NCBI GenBank assembly: GCA_900547165.1
Contig: URFZ01000011.1
Span: 1 to 64,000, forward strand
Direction of reading: 5' to 3'
Length of the DNA: 64,000 nt
Origin: an uncultured Eubacteriales bacterium
Lineage (GTDB): Bacteria > Bacillota > Clostridia > Oscillospirales > UBA644
Shown: piece by piece, positions 42,592 to 50,869 of the stretch
How positions within the stretch are numbered: position 1 is the first letter of the stretch
Layout of the letters: every line of letters begins with the position of its first letter
Notes under the pieces: model-generated
Told to the model about the DNA's origin: nothing
Seen by the model: the letters and a program-made list of their open reading frames with translations, nothing else
Database searches by the model: none
Position numbers and translations under genes: made by a program

Positions 42592-42664
42592 AATATGTTT
42601 TAATATTATTCTTGTGCAGTTACAGGCAACCACAATTATTCATAAAATATATGCACCAATATAT

Positions 42665-43552
42665 TTATCCGAATCTTGTCAACACCTCACAAAGCAATTT
42701 TTTGACATCAGATTTTATCTGCGAAATATCCGCCGACTTGATCAACCTATCGTCTTCGCTCAACAAACCCATATTGATTTCAAAAAATTTTCGGCTGAAA
42801 TCTCTGTCAGAATCAAAAACGTCCTCCAAAAGTCTGATTCTTTTCTGCATGCACAGAATGTTTTCCGACAGCAAAGAAAAATTTTTATGACGGAATAAAT
42901 CTTTTGCAATCAACTGCTGCATTACATCGTACAAGCCGATTCCCAAAAGGTAACTTCCGTTACCGTCAAGCATTTTCATATCAAAATCGCTGTCAAGATA
43001 TCTCCGTATGCTGTCCGTGATTAAATCAATATTGAAATCTTCTCCCAAATGTATAGGCCTTATCAACAACAAATACTCACAGGAATCATTGTCTATACAT
43101 TTATGAAAGGAATTTCTGTCAACATAAACGGTATGATTCGGAAAATGATAGGAACTTACGGTATATGTATTACCGTAATCATTGTACCCTGATAAAATAC
43201 AATCGCCGAGCCCATCAACGTTACTGCAAAAGCAACGCAGATCCGCACAACCGTTCGCAATAACGTAATATCCGTTTTCAATAGCAGCACAAATAGTTTT
43301 CTTTCCGAAATCTTTTAAGAAAAACTTAGGGATGGTTTCAAACTCCAACAAGTGCATTATTCCCATCCACCCGGAATTATCCATAAAAACACGTCCTATC
43401 TCACCGTCGCAAAAAGAACAGCGCAAACAGGAAACATGATTATAATACCAATAATTCAATGACGGATTCCCGGCAACGGCTATGCCGACACAGAAATGTT
43501 CCTCGCAAGAACCGTATAACGGCTCCGTAATGGGAAGCTGTATCATTTTCAT
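42665..43552 (-). CDS. BtrH-like N-terminal domain protein, degenerate paralogue
   Basis: This 295-residue protein is a diverged sister of the preceding gene. Both have an AGNP-x4-WY-x-N motif at residue 27, a central GYYV strand and a SGYND/IYGYD strand, and similar length. I place them by pattern in the butirosin BtrH N-terminal family, papain-like or acyltransferase-like proteins found in natural-product clusters. Here the His of the HDCLIYGYD motif is replaced by Gly (residue 116, GDCILSGYN), so the protein is probably catalytically inactive or uses another residue. It is unusually rich in cysteine in its first 120 residues. The ATG at 43552 is chosen because GGAGG lies nine bases upstream; an in-frame extension to 43615 overlaps the previous gene. 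Last gene of the operon. Confidence 0.6.
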   Translation of the reverse strand: MKMIQLPITEPLYGSCEEHFCVGIAVAGNPSLNYWYYNHVSCLRCSFCDGEIGRVFMDNSGWMGIMHLLEFETIPKFFLKDFGKKTICAAIENGYYVIANGCADLRCFCSNVDGLGDCILSGYNDYGNTYTVSSYHFPNHTVYVDRNSFHKCIDNDSCEYLLLIRPIHLGEDFNIDLITDSIRRYLDSDFDMKMLDGNGSYLLGIGLYDVMQQLIAKDLFRHKNFSLLSENILCMQKRIRLLEDVFDSDRDFSRKFFEINMGLLSEDDRLIKSADISQIKSDVKKLLCEVLTRFG

Positions 43553-43553
43553 A

Positions 43554-44546
43554 TCACATAACCTCCGATAATTTCGACAATATCTCACCCTCCGCCGTAA
43601 TATTACGTTCAACAAGCGTTTTTATTTTTTCTATGGGCGAATAATTATCGGTCATATTGATTTTCAAAAAAAGCAAATGTATTTTTTCCGAATTTTCAAT
43701 CACTTCCTCATATCCGCAACTGAAACCGCTGCCGCAATCACACACAGATTCGACCTTTTTGATAAACTTAAATAAAAGACGTTTATGTTCAACGTAAAAA
43801 AGTGAGATACGCATATCCGGAGAATACTTGTTTTCCTCGACAAACGATAAATACTTCAATAAATACTTGCCCGTCTCCGCACCGACAGCAACAGAACTTT
43901 TGTCGCCGCAGTTGATTTCGGAAAAACGGCAAAGATAATCTTGTATACCTCTCTTTGCGCATATACGGTCAAATACTATCTCATCGCTTCGGACACGCAT
44001 AGCGCACAAATGTCCGAGATTATCCATAACTGAATCTCTCGTTATATATTCAGACTCCAATGCCTGTTCAAGACTTTTTCGCGATGATGTTATAAAGCCG
44101 AAATGATCCGTCTCCGTATATACCGCTATGTTATATTTATCGGAAGAACAGTCATAGCCGTATATCAAACAATCGTGAATACAGTGCCTTTTCTGAAATA
44201 AACGCGCATTTTCCAAATAAAACTCGTCATAGCAATCAATATAAACATAATACCAGTGAGACAAACAATAATGTATTATTGAGCTTGCAAATGGAACAAA
44301 TATCTTTCGGCAAAGCGTATGATATTCCAAAACATCTTTCATTTGTGAATAACCGGATTTGACAAAAGATAACTCAAAGTCTCCGTTACTCTCCGTATCG
44401 AAAAACTTATTGCACTTGATCTGCAAGCCGTTATTAAAATACCAATTGTCCGCAGTCGGATTTCCCGCCATAACAATTGCGGGACAGGCATCGCATTGAT
44501 ATGTTGTGAATTGAGGTATTTTCGCGGGCAACAGAACAGAGTCCAT
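43554..44546 (-). CDS. BtrH-like N-terminal domain protein
   Basis: This 330-residue protein has no signal peptide or membrane helix. The pattern is that of the BtrH_N family as I remember it: AGNPTADNWYFNNG (27-40), a YYVYIDCYDEFYL strand (99-111) and the RHCIHDCLIYGYD motif (120-132) containing a probable catalytic His124-Asp125. Cysteines at 18 and 21 are candidates for a nucleophile. BtrH transfers an amino-acyl group from a carrier protein onto an aminoglycoside; relatives occur in NRPS and RiPP clusters. The gene starts nine bases before the end of the ABC gene region with AGGAG overlapping the ABC stop, so it is translated with the exporters. No carrier protein, synthase or precursor peptide is visible nearby. 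The assignment needs profile confirmation. Confidence 0.65.
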   Translation of the reverse strand: MDSVLLPAKIPQFTTYQCDACPAIVMAGNPTADNWYFNNGLQIKCNKFFDTESNGDFELSFVKSGYSQMKDVLEYHTLCRKIFVPFASSIIHYCLSHWYYVYIDCYDEFYLENARLFQKRHCIHDCLIYGYDCSSDKYNIAVYTETDHFGFITSSRKSLEQALESEYITRDSVMDNLGHLCAMRVRSDEIVFDRICAKRGIQDYLCRFSEINCGDKSSVAVGAETGKYLLKYLSFVEENKYSPDMRISLFYVEHKRLLFKFIKKVESVCDCGSGFSCGYEEVIENSEKIHLLFLKINMTDNYSPIEKIKTLVERNITAEGEILSKLSEVM

Positions 44547-44554
44547 ACGTTTGA

Positions 44555-46372
44555 TTACTCCTGTAAATATTTTTCCGCTTGAAGATTAAACATCTCCGCA
44601 TACTTGCCGTTAAGACGCATCAGTTCATCATGGCTGCCATGCTCGATTATTCTGCCGTCTTCAAGCATATATATCTTATCCGCCATGCGTGTTGTGGAAA
44701 GCCTGTGAGAAATAAACACGACAGCCTTATTATACGTCGCACTCATCATAAGTTTGTTGAGTTCATATTCACTGTCCGGGTCAAGCGCGGACGACGGCTC
44801 GTCCATTATAACTATCTGATTATTCTGCATGATAGTGCGCGCAATGGCAACCTTTTGCGCTTCTCCGCCCGAAAGAATCGTACCGTTGTCGTCAAACTCT
44901 CTGCCGAGCTGTGTATAGATTCCGTCAGGCAATTGTTCGAGTTTGTTTGTGAATGTAGCAGCGTCAAGAGCTTTCTTTATGCGTTCTTCCTCTTCGGGAG
45001 TGCCGTCAAGCAAGTCCATCTTTACATTCTCCGCAATAGTGACGGAAAAGAGTTTGAAATCCTGAAATACCGTGCCGAAAAGTTCGCGATAATCGTCTGT
45101 TTTATAGTCGCGGACAGGTCTGCCGTTGAGATAAACAGCCCCCTTATTCGGCTCATAAAGACGCAGCAATAATTTTATCAACGTCGATTTTCCCGCGCCG
45201 TTATAACCGACAATTGCAATTTTTTCATTCTTGTGGATTTTCAGCGATACGTCCTTTAATACAGGCTCGGGACTGCTGTCATATCCGAACCAGACATTTT
45301 TCATTTCAAGCAAAGTCAACGGCTCGGTAATATCAAGCGCATCGGGAGCATCCTTGATCTGAGGGTCATACTCCATAAACGCACGGAACTTTTCGATATA
45401 CTTGCTGTTTGTCGCAAAATCTATCACCGAGAACACAAAACTGCGCACATCGCTTGCCGTGCGCTGAACGGCAGGAAGAATCGTCATCATCCCACTGATT
45501 GCAAGCGTATGAGTGACAACTATCTGATACGACATATACAAGTAGAACACAACGTTCAGCACTATATCTTTCAACAAAGAGGAAGTATAGTTCACCCAAA
45601 AGACATCCTTGACATTTTTTAAGGATATTTTCTTTTGCGCGTCAACAAAGCCGTCATACTTGTCTAAAAACGACTGACGGATCTTGTTCATTCGCAACTC
45701 TTTTGCATAAGTATCAAGAAAAAGTACACGGTTTACATAGTCGAGTTCTCTGTTGACAGGAACAAGGTCTTCGTCCTTTTTGAGTTCTGCCTTTGCAGTC
45801 AAAAGTTTTGCGACTATGCCTATTATTGCAAGAACCGCGACAAATATTGCCGCCGACATATCAAGCGAAACGATTACAACGCCTATCGTCACAAGCGATG
45901 CAATTACTCCGAGCATTTCCATTATAGCTCTTACAACCTTGAACGGCATTGACGACGCATACTCAAACGACCAAACAAAGTCATCGTAAAAATCGGGATT
46001 TTCATACTTTGAAATCTCTACGGTACGGGATTTATGATATATAATATCCTTCATTTTTTCGATAAAACGCGGTATTTTTATCTGGTAATAAAAATATCCG
46101 AAAACAGAACTTAAAACAAATGATACAACCTGCACCGAAATCAAGATTGCGAACTGTATCAATACGGGGATAAAATCAGAGGTATTGTTCGTAATCTGAC
46201 TTTCGATCTGTGAATACAGATTGTTCAGGAAATTATAATATATGTAATTTGTAATGACATCCGAATATATAACAAAAAACAGTTGGATAAATATGTATGC
46301 CGGCATATATTTGACAACATATTTTACCATATAAAAGTTGTTGCTTATAATTCGTTTCAACTTTTTCATCAT
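44555..46372 (-). CDS. ABC exporter half-transporter (second of pair)
   Basis: This 605-residue protein has six membrane helices in residues 1-320 and a nucleotide-binding domain with Walker A GYNGAGKSTLIKL, signature LSGGEAQKVAIA, Walker B IVIMDEPSSALD and the H-loop VFISHRLSTTR. No C39 leader-peptidase domain is present. It overlaps the previous half-transporter by four bases (ATGA), so the two probably form a heterodimer. Such pairs export drugs, peptides or natural products; the BtrH-like genes that follow favour a modified small molecule or peptide as cargo. All catalytic residues look intact, so neither half is an obvious degenerate site. The sequence is more A+T-rich than the housekeeping genes. 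Confidence 0.9.
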   Translation of the reverse strand: MMKKLKRIISNNFYMVKYVVKYMPAYIFIQLFFVIYSDVITNYIYYNFLNNLYSQIESQITNNTSDFIPVLIQFAILISVQVVSFVLSSVFGYFYYQIKIPRFIEKMKDIIYHKSRTVEISKYENPDFYDDFVWSFEYASSMPFKVVRAIMEMLGVIASLVTIGVVIVSLDMSAAIFVAVLAIIGIVAKLLTAKAELKKDEDLVPVNRELDYVNRVLFLDTYAKELRMNKIRQSFLDKYDGFVDAQKKISLKNVKDVFWVNYTSSLLKDIVLNVVFYLYMSYQIVVTHTLAISGMMTILPAVQRTASDVRSFVFSVIDFATNSKYIEKFRAFMEYDPQIKDAPDALDITEPLTLLEMKNVWFGYDSSPEPVLKDVSLKIHKNEKIAIVGYNGAGKSTLIKLLLRLYEPNKGAVYLNGRPVRDYKTDDYRELFGTVFQDFKLFSVTIAENVKMDLLDGTPEEEERIKKALDAATFTNKLEQLPDGIYTQLGREFDDNGTILSGGEAQKVAIARTIMQNNQIVIMDEPSSALDPDSEYELNKLMMSATYNKAVVFISHRLSTTRMADKIYMLEDGRIIEHGSHDELMRLNGKYAEMFNLQAEKYLQE

Positions 46373-48168
46373 TTACTCCCCCTGTATTTTTCAGCTTGCC
46401 GCAAAAACATTTTTGCGTATTTGCCGCCGAGTTTCATCAACTCACGGTGCGTTCCCTGCTCGGCGATCTGACCGTTTTCCAGATAATAAACGGTATCTGC
46501 AAGCACGGCGGACGAAAGTCTGTGAGAAATAAACACAACGATTTTTCCCTCACAGGCACGCATCATGTTCTCATACATATTATACTCGGCAATGGGGTCA
46601 AGCGCAGATGATGGTTCGTCAAGAATAACGATTTCGCAAGGCTTGGCAAAAACCCTTGCAAGGGCTATCTTTTGGAATTCGCCGCCCGACAAAATAACTC
46701 CCTTGTCACTGAACTCGCGCGTAAGCAAAGTATCCATGCCGTTTTCAAACGTGCAGACCTTATCCCAAATTCCGCTTTCACGAAGTGCGTTTTCAACGAT
46801 TTTTCTGTCCTCTTCCGTTTCGCACTTTCGCATAAGAACATTTTCGGCAACGCTCAGAGCAAGCACCTGATAATCCTGAAAAACCGTTCCGAACAATGCG
46901 CGGTAGGAGTCAAGGTTTATCTGCTTTATATCTGTTCCGTTAAGAAGTATCTGACCGTCCGTAACGTCATAAAGACGCATCAGAAGTTTGACAAGCGTTG
47001 ACTTTCCTGCGCCGTTGTTGCCGACTATGGCAATTTTTTCTCCCGGACGGATATTCATATTGATATGCTTTAAGCACTCGTTTTCCTGGCTGATATACTT
47101 AAAACTGACATCCTTGATCTGCACCGCAGGTTTAACTGACGTATCCACTTTCGGACCGTTCTCGTTAAGGCTGACGTTTGGTTTGTACTCAAAGAAATAC
47201 TTCAAATCATCAACATAAAGCGAACTGTTGCCCAATCTGTGAAAGATGCTTGCAAAGGATTGCAAATGGCTTGAAACAGAGCCTACGGAATTGATTGCGA
47301 CGAAGAAATTACCCAACGATACCGTTTTGGAAATTATCGTTCTGAACGCAATGTAGATCTGCGCACCGAACGAAGAAATCATGTCGGAAGAAAAGTCCAG
47401 CGCATTGAATTTGATTGATTTCCAACTGTATTTTCTCGCAAGGGCTATGAGTTTATCGTTGGCGTCGTGATAGATCTTCAATATATTCCGAAATATCTTG
47501 GTCATACGCATCTCTTTTACATAGTCCATCAAGTAAAAGATACGGTTTGAATAATCGACACGCCTGTTCTGCGGAACTTCCTTCAAAGAGTATTCGTGAT
47601 TGAACTTGTTCACTATCCCGCCCGTTATCAGCGTATACAAAAAAGGAATCACCGAGAAAACAACAAGTAACGGATCTATCTCAAAAAGAATGAACGACAT
47701 TGAGAACATCATTATCACGCTTGTTAAAAAGTCACAGATGATCTGTATCGACTCATGAACCTTTGACGCAAAAATGACGTTTGCTATTACATATCTGTCA
47801 TAAAAGTCCGTCTGTTCAAAACACGCAATGTCAAGTTCAAAAACTTTGTTGTAAAACATCTTTTGAAGACGTCTGTTTATCTCTATGTTCGCTTTCGGCA
47901 GATAAAAAGTGTTATAAAACTGCATTACCGAACCGGTAATCCAATTAAACAAAAATGTACCGACAACAACAATTACGATTTTGCCGTAGTTTGAACCCGC
48001 CTGCAACTCATCAACAACGGTTCTTACAAGAAAAACATTCGTTACAAGTTGCAAGATGCAGCCCCAGATAGTGAACAGCAAACTGAGCCAGACTTTCAGT
48101 GGACTGGCCTTATAAAGAAGTTTCAGTACAAAAAAATTATTGGATAAAATATGCTTAATTCTTTTCAT
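46369..48168 (-). CDS. ABC exporter half-transporter (first of pair)
   Basis: This 599-residue protein has six hydrophobic segments (1-310) and an NBD with Walker A GNNGAGKSTLVKLL, signature LSGGEFQKIALAR, Walker B IVILDEPSSALDP and VVFISHRLSS. It lacks an N-terminal peptidase. It is the first gene of the operon, with GGAG seven bases upstream of the ATG, and lies behind a 170-base leader containing an intrinsic terminator and a short open frame. This resembles the arrangement of BmrCD-type heterodimeric exporters, whose expression is controlled by a leader peptide. Cargo is unknown. Confidence 0.9.
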   Translation of the reverse strand: MKRIKHILSNNFFVLKLLYKASPLKVWLSLLFTIWGCILQLVTNVFLVRTVVDELQAGSNYGKIVIVVVGTFLFNWITGSVMQFYNTFYLPKANIEINRRLQKMFYNKVFELDIACFEQTDFYDRYVIANVIFASKVHESIQIICDFLTSVIMMFSMSFILFEIDPLLVVFSVIPFLYTLITGGIVNKFNHEYSLKEVPQNRRVDYSNRIFYLMDYVKEMRMTKIFRNILKIYHDANDKLIALARKYSWKSIKFNALDFSSDMISSFGAQIYIAFRTIISKTVSLGNFFVAINSVGSVSSHLQSFASIFHRLGNSSLYVDDLKYFFEYKPNVSLNENGPKVDTSVKPAVQIKDVSFKYISQENECLKHINMNIRPGEKIAIVGNNGAGKSTLVKLLMRLYDVTDGQILLNGTDIKQINLDSYRALFGTVFQDYQVLALSVAENVLMRKCETEEDRKIVENALRESGIWDKVCTFENGMDTLLTREFSDKGVILSGGEFQKIALARVFAKPCEIVILDEPSSALDPIAEYNMYENMMRACEGKIVVFISHRLSSAVLADTVYYLENGQIAEQGTHRELMKLGGKYAKMFLRQAEKYRGSK

Positions 48169-48251
48169 TCACTTTCTCCTATCCTAAATGATTAAGCGAT
48201 TTGTTTTCATTACAATCTTCTTTTTTTCTGTTTTTTTTGTCAGCAAATAAT

Positions 48252-48292
48252 AAAAAAGCACAAAGAATCCCCTTATAAAATCTTTGCGCTTT
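48252..48292 (-). terminator. Leader terminator (attenuator) before the ABC operon
   Basis: On the minus strand AAAGCGCAAAGA pairs with TCTTTGTGCTTT (one G-U) around a 14-base loop, followed by a T-rich tract. It lies between the promoter and the first ABC gene, so transcription must read through it to express the operon. An alternative anti-terminator helix is not obvious to me. Confidence 0.75.
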
Positions 48293-48335
48293 CCCTTAAA
48301 TTAAATTTTACCGACCTTAATAAACAAGCATACAT
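48273..48335 (-). CDS. Possible 20-residue leader peptide
   Basis: A short frame (MYACLLRSVKFNLRESAKIL) begins about 25 bases after the expected transcription start and ends in the loop of the leader terminator, so a ribosome reaching its stop would cover the 5' arm of the terminator stem. This is the geometry of ribosome-mediated attenuation. Its ribosome binding site (GAAAGG) is twelve bases from the ATG, longer than ideal, so translation is uncertain. Confidence 0.3.
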   Translation of the reverse strand: MYACLLRSVKFNLRESAKIL

Positions 48336-48365
48336 ATAAATAATGTACCTTTCGGACTTTTATTC

Positions 48366-48394
48366 ATTATACCATAACCAAAATATTTTGTCAA
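48366..48394 (-). promoter_or_regulatory. Promoter of the ABC/BtrH-like operon
   Basis: TTGACA (48389-48394), 17-base spacer and TATAAT (48366-48371): a perfect consensus promoter on the minus strand, about 195 bases upstream of the first ABC gene. A strong constitutive promoter fits control by attenuation downstream. Confidence 0.85.
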
Positions 48395-48498
48395 TATTTG
48401 AAAGAAAATATTGCAAATTATCGTTACGGGTCTATGGTTCTACCCATAATTTTCCATGAAGCCTGATATATAAACAAAATACTCCTCATTATCATAAA

Positions 48499-48532
48499 AA
48501 TGCTCCGAAAAGATTTTTCTTTTCGGAGCATT
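48499..48532 (-). terminator. Terminator of rny
   Basis: AATGCTCCGAAAAGA and its 15-base complement enclose a four-base loop, followed on the minus strand by TTTTT. It lies 18 bases past the rny stop. Confidence 0.9.
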
Positions 48533-48550
48533 GGTTTTCTGTTTTTAAGA

Positions 48551-50134
48551 TTACTTTGCGTACTCAACGGCACGGCTTTCTCTGATAACGTGAACTTTGA
48601 TCTGACCGGGATATTCAAGTTCGGCTTCGACCTTATTCGCGATATTTCTTGCAAGAACTGTCATGTCGTCGTCCGAAATATCTTCGGGTCTGACCATAAC
48701 GCGAATCTCACGACCTGCCTGAATGGCATAAGTTCTTTCAACGCCTTTGAAACTGTTCGCAAGAGATTCAAGTCTTTCGAGACGCTTGATGTAACTCTCG
48801 ATATCTTCACGTCTTGCGCCGGGTCTTGCAGCGGAGATTGCGTCCGCAGCCTGAATGATAACGGCAACAACGCTTTTCGCTTCAACATCGCCGTGGTGAG
48901 CTTCAATGGCGTGAACTATCTTCTCGTTTTCCTTGTATCTGCGCGCTTCCTCAACACCGATACTGATATGCGAACCCTCTTTCTCCTGATCGAGAGCTTT
49001 GCCTATATCGTGAAGCAATCCCGCACGCTTTGCGGCGGTAACGTCCGCACCTATCTCACCCGCGATAAGTCCCGCAATGTGCGAAACTTCTATGGAGTGG
49101 ACAAGCACATTCTGACCGAAAGACGTTCTGTAATGAAGTCGTCCGAGCAATTTGACAAGTTCGGGGTGAATGCCGTGAACGCCTGTAACAAACGTTGCGT
49201 TCTCGCCCTCCTTTTTGATCGTCTGCTCAACTTCTTTTCTGGCTTTTTCAACCATGTCACCGATTCTTGCGGGGTGAATACGTCCGTCCTGAATCAGTTT
49301 TTCAAGCGCGATTCTCGCAATCTCTCTGCGAACCATATCAAAGCATGAAATGGTTATTGTTTCGGGTGTATCGTCGATTATAAGATCGACACCCGTCAAC
49401 TGTTCGAGAGCGCGAATGTTGCGTCCCTCTCTGCCGATGATTCGACCTTTCATCTCATCGTTCGGAAGAGTTACAGCCGAAATTGTCGCTTCCGCAACGT
49501 GGTCGGCGGCACATCTCTGAATGGCAAGCGAAATTATTTCTCTCGCTTTTGTTTCCGCTTCCTCTTTTGTACGATTTTCGTATTCCTGAATTTTGATTGC
49601 CTGTTCGTGTTTCAGTTCGCCTTCAAGATTTGCGATAAGTTCGGTCTTTGCCTGTTCCGCGGTCATGCCGCTGATACGTTCGAGAACGGCTCTCTCTCCC
49701 TTTTTAAGTTCTTCGAGTTCCGCTTCTTTTTCTTCAACGACCTTCATTTTGCCTGCAAGGACGTTTTCTTTCTTCTCATAAGAATCTGCTCTTCTGTCAA
49801 GAGACTCTTCTTTTTGAATGACTCTTTTTTCAAGCCTTTGGACTTCATTCCGTCTTTCACGGATCTCTTTCTCAGCTTCCGTGCGACTTCTGTGAATATC
49901 TTCTTTCGCTTCGAGCAAAGCCTCTTTCTGCTTTGTCTCCGCTGTTTTTATCGCCTCATTAACAATATCTTTCGCTTTCTGTTCGGCAGAGCCTATCGTT
50001 GCTTCTCCGACCTTTTTGCGGTAAAGATTGCCGCATACAAGTCCGACTGCAAGGCACACAACTCCGACAGCGACAAGGATAATTATTTCAACGGTTCCCA
50101 AGGCTAACGGTATAATATGTTCTATTTCTGACAC
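48551..50134 (-). CDS. rny: Ribonuclease Y
   Basis: This 527-residue membrane-anchored endoribonuclease initiates mRNA decay. It has an N-terminal helix (about 14-34), a long coiled coil (about 60-200), a KH domain with GREGRNIRALEQLTG, and an HD domain with LLHDIGKALDQE and EAHHGDVEAK. Length is normal. The start codon in this frame is GTG at 50134 with GGGAGG only one base away, which is unusually close; TTG at 50101 is an alternative. It has its own consensus promoter and terminator. Confidence 0.97.
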   Translation of the reverse strand: MSEIEHIIPLALGTVEIIILVAVGVVCLAVGLVCGNLYRKKVGEATIGSAEQKAKDIVNEAIKTAETKQKEALLEAKEDIHRSRTEAEKEIRERRNEVQRLEKRVIQKEESLDRRADSYEKKENVLAGKMKVVEEKEAELEELKKGERAVLERISGMTAEQAKTELIANLEGELKHEQAIKIQEYENRTKEEAETKAREIISLAIQRCAADHVAEATISAVTLPNDEMKGRIIGREGRNIRALEQLTGVDLIIDDTPETITISCFDMVRREIARIALEKLIQDGRIHPARIGDMVEKARKEVEQTIKKEGENATFVTGVHGIHPELVKLLGRLHYRTSFGQNVLVHSIEVSHIAGLIAGEIGADVTAAKRAGLLHDIGKALDQEKEGSHISIGVEEARRYKENEKIVHAIEAHHGDVEAKSVVAVIIQAADAISAARPGARREDIESYIKRLERLESLANSFKGVERTYAIQAGREIRVMVRPEDISDDDMTVLARNIANKVEAELEYPGQIKVHVIRESRAVEYAK

Positions 50135-50200
50135 CTCCCAACTTAAAATTTATGTAGATAGAAACATAATCCTGTTATATGAACAAAACTATACTTTATA

Positions 50201-50229
50201 ATTATATATTATAAATATAAAATTGTCAA
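50201..50229 (-). promoter_or_regulatory. Promoter of rny
   Basis: TTGACA (50224-50229), 17-base spacer and TATAAT (50201-50206) on the minus strand, about 70 bases upstream of the start codon. Confidence 0.8.
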
Positions 50230-50322
50230 GTTGATTTTTCGGCGAACGGGTTTTTGACGCAGATTTGTCAAAAAACGGCTTTCAGATTTCATTAAAAATT
50301 TATTATTTCAAACTTTCGGGAC

Positions 50323-50351
50323 TTGAAAATATTATGTTTATATGGTACAAT
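50323..50351 (+). promoter_or_regulatory. Promoter of the NodB-like/HD operon
   Basis: TTGAAA (50323-50328), 17-base spacer and TACAAT (50346-50351), about 95 bases before the first start codon. The gap between this and the divergent rny promoter holds nothing else that I recognise. Confidence 0.7.
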
Positions 50352-50445
50352 ATGTGTATATTCGGCGAAAAAGATTTCTTTCGCAAAAAGAGAAAGAAAA
50401 ATACCTTTATTATTGCTGCCCTCAAACAGGAAAAAGGAGGCTCCT

Positions 50446-50859
50446 ATGGCTGAAAGATATGAAAACGGCGCTCCGAGAAGAAGACCTTCGGATGCGACGA
50501 GAGAACAAAGAACGCAGCGAATAGACAGAGTTCACCAAAACGGCTCTTCCCGTCCGCTGACGGAAGAAGAACTGCGCGCACGCAGAAGACGCATTGCGGA
50601 AAGAAAGCGCAGAAAAAAGAGAGAAAAAAGAATCAACGCGATTTGCGCAATAATTGCCGTTATAGCATTTTCCGCGGCGATATGCACGGGTGTGTTCTTT
50701 TTCAAAGAAAGAAACGCATACAACAGCGTTCAGGAAAAAAAGGCAGCGGCTGACCAACAGGCGGTTGACTTAGGGCTCAAATACGAAAAAACAAAAGAAG
50801 AGATTTCAAATCTTGAAAAAGAAATAGCGGATTTGCAATCAAAACTTCCGCAGGAATAA
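50446..50859 (+). CDS. Small membrane protein with basic N-terminus and coiled coil
   Basis: This 137-residue protein has a strongly basic, Arg-rich cytoplasmic N-terminus (1-65), one membrane helix (about 68-88) and an extracytoplasmic coiled coil (about 92-137). The topology is like the divisome proteins DivIC/FtsL, but no specific motif allows that call. The start at 50446 is chosen because GGAGG lies five bases upstream; the frame stays open further 5'. It precedes a NodB-like protein with the same helix-plus-coiled-coil plan, so the two may interact. Function unknown. Confidence 0.7.
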   Translation: MAERYENGAPRRRPSDATREQRTQRIDRVHQNGSSRPLTEEELRARRRRIAERKRRKKREKRINAICAIIAVIAFSAAICTGVFFFKERNAYNSVQEKKAAADQQAVDLGLKYEKTKEEISNLEKEIADLQSKLPQE

Positions 50860-50869
50860 GGAGGACAAT

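Noticed and set aside
42620..42643. Seven-codon frame MNNCGCL downstream of the BtrH-like genes as a microcin C-like precursor
   Set aside because: It has no ribosome binding site, lies after the last gene of the operon, and frames this short occur by chance.
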